The position numbers were made by a program, and so were the translations under genes. DNA of 64,000 nt from Tritrichomonas musculus (lineage: Eukaryota > Parabasalia > Tritrichomonadida > Tritrichomonadidae): positions 1,054,001 through 1,118,000 of the forward strand of contig JAPFFF010000008.1 of the NCBI GenBank assembly GCA_039105265.1, given 5' to 3'. The notes beneath the pieces are model-generated. The model was not told the origin of the DNA. It was given only the letters and a program-made list of their open reading frames with translations, and did no database searches. Below are positions 37,487-46,136 of the stretch, one piece after another (the first letter of the stretch is position 1; each line of letters opens with the position of its first letter).

Positions 37487-37741
37487 TTATTTAACTTCAT
37501 CTATGATAGACTTTCCAATCTTTCCAAATTTGTCAGCATAATTCAGACCTTTGTCAATAGTATCTACAATTCCATTTACTCCAGGTATGAACTCTAAAGC
37601 GGGCTTAACTTTATCAAAAATCTTCTTTCCTGTGTCTATGACTTTAGGTATAGATTTAATAGCCTTTGTTGCTAGATCTTTTATTTTTCCTCCAACATTC
37701 TTCACAGCATTTTTAAGTTTCTTCCAAATCCCAGCTGCCAT
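37487..37741 (-). CDS. Amphipathic small capsid-associated protein of element C (84 aa)
   Basis: AGIWKKLKNAVKNVGGKIKD then a basic amphipathic stretch, and VKPALEFIPGVNGIVDTIDK aligning with IKPIADFIPGVGPVVDTIST in B. Divergent from the capsid gene with 44 bp between starts. Same likely membrane-active or inner-capsid role as in B. Confidence 0.7.
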   Translation of the reverse strand: MAAGIWKKLKNAVKNVGGKIKDLATKAIKSIPKVIDTGKKIFDKVKPALEFIPGVNGIVDTIDKGLNYADKFGKIGKSIIDEVK

Positions 37742-37785
37742 TTTGATTTCTTTTTCAGTAAATATCTAGTTTTGTTCGCTATCAA

Positions 37786-39732
37786 ATGTTATACAGAAAC
37801 GAGCGAGCTCACAATTATAAAATAGAAGCTGGAAACGTACTTCAGACTTTTGAACAAATGAGATCTATGATTAATAAAAATGATGGTACTAGATCTTTTT
37901 CCTTTAGGACTGTTGACTGTCACGATCAACCTGCACCCTTTCACCAAGGACAATATTCTCAAATTTCTCTTACTCACCCAGATCATTTTATAAGTGATGT
38001 TGACAAAGGTTTTTTAACTTTTCATGTCAAACTTGATTTGCAGCTCAATACTGATCTCAGCAAACTACAGCAGATAGATGATCCAAACAACTTTTATAAA
38101 TTATTTGTAGGACTCAAATCTTCAAATCAGATTTTTGATAGACTTGAAATTTTACATAATAATGTCAATGTCGGATATCAGCAAAATGAGTGTGTGCGAG
38201 AAGGTTTTCTCTATTCTGCAGTTAAGCCAGAAACAGAAAAGAAGCGAAGAAGATTTGTTCACAGCCTATGGGAAAATGTAGCTTCATACTCACAAACAGT
38301 AGCAGGAACATATGTCAATCTCAACAATTTCAAAGAAAATGGTAAAACTTCTGTTGATTTCGATCTTAATGTTCCTTTTGATGATCTTCTTGCACTTCAG
38401 GCTTTTGATTTATTTCCAAATGGTATCATAGGAGATCTTTCCATAAGATTCCAAGTTACTCCTGCAGGTTTAGTTTGGGCTGCTATAGATCCTTACACTG
38501 TTGCCGAAACAAAAGCTTTTCTCGAAGATAATGAAAGTGTAAGTACCGAGGAACTTGATAAACTTAAACAAATTACGGTTCATGGTCATCTCAAACATCA
38601 ATTTACACAAATTGGAAATGAAGCTGTGATTCCAGGTCCTGGCCAGAAACCTGATCCTGAACCTGAACCTGAAAAAACCAAATATCAATTAAAATATGAA
38701 TTAAGAGACAAATACACGCCAGCTTCAACAAATATTCCGGTAGATGATCTTCTTGAAACTTTCACATTTTTATTCAGCTATACTGATGAAGAATTTACAG
38801 AGTTAGGAATAACTAAAACAGAAGATAATAAAGAAATATGTAAAGCTCATTATATTAAACAGCATGGTAGTATACCTTCATCGAAACACCCAGCTGGTAA
38901 CGTTTCTATTAATTTTGTATCTAAAACTGAAGCTAATAAATTATTAAGTTCACATTATATATCACAGTCTGCTACCCTCACTGTAAACAGAATGACAATT
39001 ACCTTATGTAAGTCTAACATGCAGGGATTTGGCGTATGTGAGTCTACTAGGCATGGTATAGAAGAAATACTGTCAAAGGGAATCATAATTCCATCGCAGA
39101 AAGTAGATTATCATTCTTTTCCAATAGCGCCAGCAGCAAATGGAATTAAGTCTACTCTCAATATTCCTCTTATAAATGTTACTACACTTTCTATCATGTT
39201 TCCTAAACATCATAATGATCTTACAGTTTTTGAAAATCCTGTTTATTCAAATTGCTATTTGAATATTGGTGGTAAGAATTTTCCTGATGAAAATGTTTCT
39301 ACTATAGGTGCAAGGTTCTTTGAAAATCAACTTACAGCAGGAGACTTAGACGCTATTACACTACAGTGTACAAAAGAATTTGAAGATAGTATGACTATGC
39401 CAAAGAATGATGCAAATGGAGTTCGTTATAAAAATACTCTCAGTGATGCTAGTAGTTTTGTTTTCAACATTCAAGCTGAAAGAAGTAGTGCCGGCTATTG
39501 TTTTGACGCTAGTTGACGGAGGTTAGGCAAATTGCCAGATTCAAATACAGGGACAACCTTTATTTTCTGGAATGAATGATACTTATTACAATGTTATTGA
39601 ACCTTCTGGCAATATCGTTCATCCACCCCCACGTTCAACTTGTGGTTAACAAGAGATACCTATTTCCTTATGAATCTCGACGGACTTGTCTACATAGATG
39701 ATCAAAGTCCACCAAATTCACAAGTCGAGTAA
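37786..39732 (+). pseudogene. MCP: Major capsid protein locus of element C (broken)
   Basis: Close relative of B's capsid protein at the amino-acid level through the whole locus (LYRNERAHNYKIEAGN, FSFRTVDCHDQPAPFHQGQY, FVHSLWENVASYSQT, DNPVY-like and INVTTLSIMFPKHHNDL blocks), with DNA that differs strongly at third positions. The locus extends as far as the B gene does, ending just before a stem-loop. It shows about two apparent breaks. Double jelly-roll type shell protein by family. Confidence 0.82.
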
Positions 39733-39760
39733 GTAGAATTTCGACCGTAGGAATTTCTAC
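39733..39760 (+). terminator. Stem-loop directly after the capsid locus of element C
   Basis: GTAGAA...TTCTAC stem (39733-39738 with 39755-39760) around TTTCGACCGTAGGAAT, starting right after the stop codon. It resembles the GGTAGAATTCTACC palindrome at gene ends in B. Confidence 0.55.
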
Positions 39761-39818
39761 TCTCAAAAATAATAATTTTCTAAAATCATATTTATTTTAT
39801 TTTTGATTTACACAAATT

Positions 39819-40390
39819 ATGGAAACTGAAAATATAGCAGAATTTATTCCTCTTCTCAATCATGATGATTATGAAATTCTATCAACTTTTCCTTTCACGA
39901 TAAGACGCAAAGATAATCATTATGAAGTTAAAGAGCATAATGACAAAGGATATCCTAGAATTATGTTAAATAATAAACATTATTTCAAGCACAGACTTGT
40001 AGCTCTACAATTTATACCAAATAATGATCCTGAGCATAAAACAGAAGTTGATCATATTAATCATGATCGTGCTGATAATCATCTTGAAATCTTAGATGGT
40101 GCACAAAAAGCGAAAACATGAGAAATACAACATTACATAAAGGTGTACGCTATGAATATGTAAACGAAATTCCGGAAGATTCAATAATAGTAAGAGAGTA
40201 CAATGGTTATGAATTTGAAAATTATTACTATTATGATAACAATTTTTATTACTACAATGGTATTTCTTACCGAAAAATGTACATCAATGAAGGAAAACGT
40301 GGTAATTTCTATGTTGTTCCAATGACAATTGAAGGAAAGAAAGTTAAAATATCTCTTGCAACATTTAAGAAACTTCATGATCTAGAATAA
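39819..40390 (+). pseudogene. HNH endonuclease locus of element C, between capsid and integrase genes (broken)
   Basis: Encodes the same layout as B's HNH protein without the coiled coil: FTIRRKDNHYEVKEH, FKHRLVALQFIPNNDPEHKT, DHINHDRADNHLEIL and the shared C-terminal GVRYEYVNEIPEDS...YYNGISYRKMY. It appears to carry about one break. Start signal TTATTTTTGATTTACACAAATTATG. No HNH gene stands at this place in B. Confidence 0.78.
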
Positions 40391-40410
40391 GATACGGGTT
40401 TTCCCGTATC
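40391..40410 (+). terminator. Perfect hairpin after the HNH locus of element C
   Basis: GATACGGG-TTTT-CCCGTATC, an 8-bp stem with a 4-nt loop starting at the base after the stop codon. A second, weaker pair (CCGGTGACC / CCCGGTGACC) follows at about 40459-40486. Likely 3'-end signal. Confidence 0.65.
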
Positions 40411-40547
40411 ATACTCGACTCGAATCAAAAAAATTTTTCCTTATTTTTGTTTTCCCTCCGGTGACCCGTATTTTCCCGGTGACCTAGATTATTTTTGTTT
40501 TCCCCCCTCAACCTTAACTCACAATATTGTTTTCATTAAAAACTCTC
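40411..40547 (+). promoter_or_regulatory. Promoter region of integrase gene, element C
   Basis: Contains TTATTTTTGTTTTCCC twice (about 40439-40455 and 40490-40506) ahead of the integrase ATG, with repeated CGGTGACC words. No gene seen. Confidence 0.45.
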
Positions 40548-41684
40548 ATGTTAAAATACCCATTTAGTAGTAAGTACAAGTATTTTGAATTTCACAACAT
40601 CCCCAAAGAACCATATGTACAAGATTATAGACTTAAATCCTGTGCCCAGTATATGAAACCTAATTTTAGTAACGAACCTGGTTGCTGGGAAGTAGATTTA
40701 ATGTTTGTGAAGAACACTATTTACCTTGTCATGATTAACGTTAATACAAGATTCTTGATAGTAGAGCCAATAGGAAATCGAAAAGCAGGAACGTTATCAG
40801 AGGAAATTGTAAATATTATTGTGAAATATGATGTAAATATTGTTACTATCAAGTGTGATGGAGAGAAAAGTTTGCTTGCTGTGAAGAATGATATTATTGC
40901 TCTTAGGTTAGAAGATGATTCTGTTTCATTTGTTCCTGCAATTCACAATATTGTTCGTGAAAGTAACTTGAGAGGTAAGGATAAAATACTAGAGGAAATT
41001 ATTAACAATCATAACACAGGAATACTAAAGAAAATATTGCCAACATACAATGACGAATTTGATGTAAATTCTATTAAATCTTGGTCAGTATACAGAATCA
41101 AATTTGTAGTAAATTCTTCTCCATTTGCTCTCGCCCATAAGACTGTAGACTCTGTAATACGAACTTTACGAAATTCTTTTGGTGCAAACGACACAAAAAT
41201 AGCAAACAACAATTTTATGCAGCAAATGGTACTCTACTATAATAATACTCCTCATAGATCCTTAAGACTAAGAAACTACAATTATACTGACGAAGATGAA
41301 ACAGAAGTAAAGTTACCAGGAAAATATATTTACTATACACCTGCACAAATGCAAAATAATACTGACCTTGAATGGAGATATATAAGAATGATGAGAAGTA
41401 AATTACAGGAAATACAGCAGAAACAGAAGCACAAAGGTCTACTAACATACAAGAAAGGAAATATAATTCTTGTTCATGTTGATTATGGCAAGACTGAAAA
41501 GAAATTTGATAAACGTAGAAGAGTCTTTAATGAAATTGCAACTTTCTTAGCATACTCTAATGGTAATGTCATTTGTAAACTTCAAAATAATAAACTAGCA
41601 CAAGTTCCTATTGCATATACCAAGAAAGTTGCTGATAACTATGATAAACTTGGTACAGATTATAAATTGTACTTTGGTTTGTAA
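40548..41684 (+). CDS. INT: Retrovirus-like (rve family) integrase of element C (378 aa)
   Basis: GCWEVDLMF, VTIKCDGEKS and LAHKTVDSVIRTLRNSFG carry the three acidic positions, the last an Asp as in B. YYNNTPHRSLRL and YYTPAQMQNNTDLEWRYIRM follow, and the C-terminal GLLTYKKGNIILVHVDYGKT, RRVFNEIATF small barrel is shared with B. The first ATG in frame is used. The stop is 3 nt before the ATG of the next gene (TAATAAATG), exactly as in B. Confidence 0.92.
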   Translation: MLKYPFSSKYKYFEFHNIPKEPYVQDYRLKSCAQYMKPNFSNEPGCWEVDLMFVKNTIYLVMINVNTRFLIVEPIGNRKAGTLSEEIVNIIVKYDVNIVTIKCDGEKSLLAVKNDIIALRLEDDSVSFVPAIHNIVRESNLRGKDKILEEIINNHNTGILKKILPTYNDEFDVNSIKSWSVYRIKFVVNSSPFALAHKTVDSVIRTLRNSFGANDTKIANNNFMQQMVLYYNNTPHRSLRLRNYNYTDEDETEVKLPGKYIYYTPAQMQNNTDLEWRYIRMMRSKLQEIQQKQKHKGLLTYKKGNIILVHVDYGKTEKKFDKRRRVFNEIATFLAYSNGNVICKLQNNKLAQVPIAYTKKVADNYDKLGTDYKLYFGL

Positions 41685-41687
41685 TAA

Positions 41688-42017
41688 ATGCCAAAACAAT
41701 ATTTCCATACACAAGATAAAGATTTTCAGCTTCCTCTAGAATTTGTAAGCAGCAGAAACAAAAGGTATATCGTAGTTCAGTATGTAGGTGCAATAGTGAA
41801 AGATACTCTTGTTGGAGATTTGATGGTGCACAGTAATATAGTTCAGCAATATGGTTACTGTGATAATTTTATAATGTTGGCCAACAGAAGACAAACCAAA
41901 TATAGAAAATATTTGTTTCTTGGACATGAACGAAATTACAAAATCTGGTTCACAGATCTTTACGGAAATGATATTGTACCTTCTGCATTCATACTAAGTT
42001 GTCTTCTTATTTATTAG
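41688..42017 (+). CDS. Small conserved capsid-associated protein of element C (109 aa)
   Basis: MPKQYFHTQDKDFQLPLEFV, RYIVVQYVGAI, FIMLANRRQTKYRKY and YKIWFTDLYGNDIVPSAFIL align with B's 110-aa protein. All-beta by pattern. Its stop is 2 nt before the ATG of the next gene, so three genes in a row are nearly fused. Confidence 0.7.
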   Translation: MPKQYFHTQDKDFQLPLEFVSSRNKRYIVVQYVGAIVKDTLVGDLMVHSNIVQQYGYCDNFIMLANRRQTKYRKYLFLGHERNYKIWFTDLYGNDIVPSAFILSCLLIY

Positions 42018-42019
42018 AA

Positions 42020-43465
42020 ATGTCTGTCAGACCAGGAAAAGAAATAGTATGTGATGATGTAAATTATTCTACACTCGCTGTTAGTACAAAAGGATATGTG
42101 ATATACGCCTTTCCAATAAAATATGAATTACCAAAAATGTGCTTGAGCAAAGGACAAGCTGTAATAGACACATATCCATGCTACTATATCAAACTTGAAG
42201 AAGACTATTTTCCAACAATAATTCTTGTTATACGTTTTATTTGTGGAAGGGAGGTTGTTGTTCTAATGAAAGATAGAGATATAGATTATAGTAAATCAAG
42301 ATTATTATATGCTTTTAATCTTGATTCTTTCAAACCAAAGTTTGCAGAAATAAAAGTTGTAAGTAAATTAACAGAGTCAAGTGAGTTCATATACCCTTTC
42401 AAACTTGATCCTGATTGTGATGATGAAATTAAAGAAAAGTATGTAAGCCAACTTTCACAAAAAGTTGATCAAATTCACCCAGAAATCTTACCAAAAAATT
42501 ATTCTCAAAAACACTGGTATAATTTTTGCTGTTACCAGGATAATAGAGCTCGTACACAAGAACCTCCAACATTTCCTTGTTTATCTCCACAAGAGAGAGC
42601 AGAACTTAAAGAAAAACGAAGATTAGAGAAAGAAGAACAAGAAAAACAAATGAAAAAGGCTGAACAAAAGAAAAAGAAAAAAGAAGCTGAATATCATAAA
42701 AAGAGACAAGAAGAAATAAGAAAATTCAATGAAGCTCCTAAGCTCGATATTCAAACTGGAAAAATAATATACAACAAACCTTATGATCTTGTTGGTGAGG
42801 GTAGGTACAAAGCTATAATATATAAGAGACAGAATGCTAATGTAAATACAAATTTACATGACTTTCCAACAGAAAAAACAGAACTTGATATTGATCCAAA
42901 TGAATCTTTAATATTTGACAATCATCCTTATCAACAGAGGCTAGCATTACCTCTATATCACGCACGTTCGACTCAAGTACCAAAACCCCCAAAACCCCCA
43001 GTACCAAAAAAGACAGTGGTAGGAGGTAAGAAAAAAGAAATTATACCAAAATCTACAAAGCTTGTTAGAGATAGAATAAGAAGAGCACATAAGCTGAAGA
43101 AAAGAAAGTTTATCCTAGTGATAGTGATAGTGATAGTGAGCCTGTGGAAATTCAATATGGCTATCTTGTTATGGATGATGATAAACCAGCACCAGCACCG
43201 AAACCCCAACAACAACCAAGCTCCGGCCGAGCCTACGCGAAGACACCGGAGAACAACGAAGGCCCAACAACAACAACAACCACCTCCACAAAGCTCGAGC
43301 TTCCCACCACCAAATTTAAATAAAACATATACTGCAAGTATGAGAATTGTAAAAGATGAGAATCTGCGAGGGACAGAGGACCGAGCTGAACCTAAAAGAA
43401 GACAAACCAAAAATAAAAAAGTTCTATCTCCATCTGAAATCGACGATTCTATTTTAAATATTTAA
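42020..43465 (+). CDS. Conserved Maverick protein of element C (481 aa), unknown function
   Basis: Positional counterpart of B's 472-aa protein. Beta-rich N-terminal domain to about residue 150 (VSTKGYVIYAFPIKYELP), then a Lys/Glu coiled coil around 195-240 (KEEQEKQMKKAEQKKKKKE), and a basic Pro/Gln-rich C-terminal region. The last third looks less reliable than the rest. Starts MSVRPGKE right after the 109-aa gene and ends in a 4-bp overlap with the convergent structural gene. Confidence 0.62.
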   Translation: MSVRPGKEIVCDDVNYSTLAVSTKGYVIYAFPIKYELPKMCLSKGQAVIDTYPCYYIKLEEDYFPTIILVIRFICGREVVVLMKDRDIDYSKSRLLYAFNLDSFKPKFAEIKVVSKLTESSEFIYPFKLDPDCDDEIKEKYVSQLSQKVDQIHPEILPKNYSQKHWYNFCCYQDNRARTQEPPTFPCLSPQERAELKEKRRLEKEEQEKQMKKAEQKKKKKEAEYHKKRQEEIRKFNEAPKLDIQTGKIIYNKPYDLVGEGRYKAIIYKRQNANVNTNLHDFPTEKTELDIDPNESLIFDNHPYQQRLALPLYHARSTQVPKPPKPPVPKKTVVGGKKKEIIPKSTKLVRDRIRRAHKLKKRKFILVIVIVIVSLWKFNMAILLWMMINQHQHRNPNNNQAPAEPTRRHRRTTKAQQQQQPPPQSSSFPPPNLNKTYTASMRIVKDENLRGTEDRAEPKRRQTKNKKVLSPSEIDDSILNI

Positions 43466-46131
43466 GCTTCATCTTCATCATCATTATCATTATCGTCACT
43501 TGAAAGAGCATCTTTGGTTTTGATATCATAGTGATGAACTTCACTCTTACGTTCTATTTGTTGTTTCTTGTACTGGTCTTTATAATTTGCGTATCCACTA
43601 CCACTACCATAAAGTTTATCTACAATAGCTGTTAGACGTTTTGTATAGAAATCTTTGTTTTCTTTAATTTCTTTTGGTGCTGCAGACAAAACTTGTTCTT
43701 GTATAAGTTCCTGTATAGCTTCTCGTCCAGGTTTCTCACCTAACATGAGTATTTCTGCAAAAACCAATAGGAATAATCTTTCTAGAATTCTAATGAAAGC
43801 AGCATGAGTTTTATTACTCTTTTCAAGATTTTCTACTTGAATTTCTCCTGTCTTGATATCTATGATAGGATTTATATAATCTGATCCTATTTTTACGGTT
43901 TTCGGTCCTGCTCTTTCATTATAAGCTGCTTTGTGATCTCGTTTGTAATTTACCCAAGCAGGGTAAGTTAATTTTTTACCGTTAAATTCTTTTGCTTCTA
44001 CTTCACGTTTGACACCAAGATCAACAACAATAATGTACATAGCATTTGATAAACCTAGATAATTTAGAAGCCTGATTACAGATTTGTATTCTGGATAAGC
44101 TACATCCCAAAAGAACTTCCAGATATGAGAGAAAATAGATGCCCAGTATGAGCTAGGAGACAGTCTTTTGCTTATTCTTGGTTTTCCTAAACCTAATTTC
44201 GTATAATGATCTGTATATTTTTGCATTTCTTCTGTTTCTTTAAGTTTATATTCACCTTTGGCCCAATCAACGTTGTCGATAGACTTTTCAAATTGTGCTG
44301 CTAGCCAAACATTAAATGGAGTTTCTTTTCTAGCTTCACGTGATCTGAATTGTGATTTCCATACTTTCTTATATGGACTAGCACGAACAATCTTATATCC
44401 GTTAATAATTCTTGGTACTCCACGTTTATCTACAAGTACAATATCATCAACTAAATCTCCATTCAAATCTGTAATATTAACTCCGTTAGGATCTTTTGTG
44501 TTTGGTGGAAGAAGCCTGTAGCGAGGTTGTCCAGAATCATCTACGTGATTATAAGCATATTCTTGTGCTAAATCTCGTGTAGCTGCATTCGGTATATACT
44601 TTATACGGAAATTACCATTGATGATGATATCTAATAATTGTTGATTGTAAAAGGAAACATCCCCGTCTCCTGATAATTTTGCTATTTTGAAAGAACTTTT
44701 GAGTTTATCTGGTATATCTTTTACATCTCTATTTTTTCTTTGACCTACAGTTCTTTTAGGTTTCTTCAACAAATCTTCTGTAAAATCCTTGTCAGGCATA
44801 TAAGTATTTTCACGATTAAATTCACCATAAGGTTTAAATCTTTTAGCAGCGCTATCAGCAAACCTTATTTCTTGGTCTTCTAACTTTTTTCTTTCTTTAC
44901 GTGGATTTCTATAGGCTGCTATAGATGAATTTAGATTGTTAAGTTCATCATCATTATCAATTTCATCATCATCACTATATACTATAACTTCCTCTCGTGA
45001 CATGGTTTTAGGTTCTAAAAAATATTCATTTTCATTGTCATCGCTATTCATATTGTAAAAGATTTCTCGATCTCCGTTCTCGGAAATATACTTTAATAAG
45101 TTTTGGAGTTGCTCTTTATTCTTAGGTTCTGTAGTAGAATCAAAAATGTTTGTCTCACGAATAGCAGCATGCAACTGTAAAACAAGATTTCTTACTCTGG
45201 TATCAGAATCATCTTTTGGAGAGCAAGCACGATTGTAATAACTATAGAGATTCTCTTCTGTGAAATTTTCATTTAACAAACCAAATTTACGAAGCTGTGC
45301 AGCATCTACAGCAGAAGATTTATTATATGAGTTTACTAACCTTTCTTTTTCTTCATTACTCATGTTTTGTAAGTTTTGTTTGTCAATTTCAGCAAGCTTG
45401 CTCACAGTTTCTATATTTGTTTGTCTTCTTTGATTTTCGAATTTCATCAAATCTTCCACAAGCCCAGCAATCTTGTCAGAGTTTCTATTATTAGAATCAA
45501 TATTCTTTGTCAAAGTTTCTACAAGAGACCTAATTTGCTTTGTATCCTTTTTGTTGAATAAAGGATATTTATCAGGATCATCTGCAATTCTGTAGTATAA
45601 CAAAAGTGAGTCTGCAACATTTTTTTCAAGTACAATTATGTTAGTAAGCGTAGATAAATCTTCATTATATCTGTTTCTGTAATAATGTTTATCAGACTCG
45701 GGTTCTTCTTCCTCTTCTATTTTAAGTTCAGCAGTATCATCATCATCATCAACAATATTAATTAGGGGAGGTTTCTTTTGTTTGGTTTTGTTAGGAATAT
45801 TAAGTTTTACATATGATGTAGGTTTCACATATGAAGATATATCTTGAAAATATTTTGCTTTTGACTCTAATATTTTTGCTAAATCAGCTTTCTGGCGTTG
45901 ACTCCCTTTAGGTCTAGTTTTGTAAAAAGTCAACATTTCTTGTAGTTTATCTTGGGCATCTTTTACATAATTTTTAGAATTGTTGGCAATTTCTATGATA
46001 TTTCGAAGAATAATTTCTTTATTTGTGTCAGTCACACTAGTCCAGTTTACATACATAAACACTAGCATATTTCTATAGTCTTTATTTTTTACTTGGCTCT
46101 TGATAATTTCTTCATCTATGTCGAACATCAT
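43462..46131 (-). CDS. Large structural protein of element C (889 aa)
   Basis: Counterpart of B's structural locus. N-terminal part with about three loosely kept helical modules (KDYRNMLVFMYVNW; EDLSTLTNIIVLEKN; TEENLYSYYNRACSP), an acidic linker, then the conserved domain: FRIKYIPNAATRD, YRLLPPNTKDPNGV, DLNGDLVDDIVLVDKRG and the Trp-rich SYWASIFSHIWKFFWDVAYP. Acidic tail encoded by TCATCATTATC repeats. No Pro/Lys minisatellites. Head-to-head with the fibre gene, 5 bp between starts. Virion core or scaffold function inferred. Confidence 0.75.
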   Translation of the reverse strand: MMFDIDEEIIKSQVKNKDYRNMLVFMYVNWTSVTDTNKEIILRNIIEIANNSKNYVKDAQDKLQEMLTFYKTRPKGSQRQKADLAKILESKAKYFQDISSYVKPTSYVKLNIPNKTKQKKPPLINIVDDDDDTAELKIEEEEEPESDKHYYRNRYNEDLSTLTNIIVLEKNVADSLLLYYRIADDPDKYPLFNKKDTKQIRSLVETLTKNIDSNNRNSDKIAGLVEDLMKFENQRRQTNIETVSKLAEIDKQNLQNMSNEEKERLVNSYNKSSAVDAAQLRKFGLLNENFTEENLYSYYNRACSPKDDSDTRVRNLVLQLHAAIRETNIFDSTTEPKNKEQLQNLLKYISENGDREIFYNMNSDDNENEYFLEPKTMSREEVIVYSDDDEIDNDDELNNLNSSIAAYRNPRKERKKLEDQEIRFADSAAKRFKPYGEFNRENTYMPDKDFTEDLLKKPKRTVGQRKNRDVKDIPDKLKSSFKIAKLSGDGDVSFYNQQLLDIIINGNFRIKYIPNAATRDLAQEYAYNHVDDSGQPRYRLLPPNTKDPNGVNITDLNGDLVDDIVLVDKRGVPRIINGYKIVRASPYKKVWKSQFRSREARKETPFNVWLAAQFEKSIDNVDWAKGEYKLKETEEMQKYTDHYTKLGLGKPRISKRLSPSSYWASIFSHIWKFFWDVAYPEYKSVIRLLNYLGLSNAMYIIVVDLGVKREVEAKEFNGKKLTYPAWVNYKRDHKAAYNERAGPKTVKIGSDYINPIIDIKTGEIQVENLEKSNKTHAAFIRILERLFLLVFAEILMLGEKPGREAIQELIQEQVLSAAPKEIKENKDFYTKRLTAIVDKLYGSGSGYANYKDQYKKQQIERKSEVHHYDIKTKDALSSDDNDNDDEDEA

Positions 46132-46136
46132 TTATT

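Noticed and set aside
43130-43210. Hydrophobic run in the 481-aa protein of C as a membrane segment
   Set aside because: It is encoded by a short-repeat tract in an otherwise basic, disordered region and has no counterpart in B, so I do not trust it as a real membrane segment.
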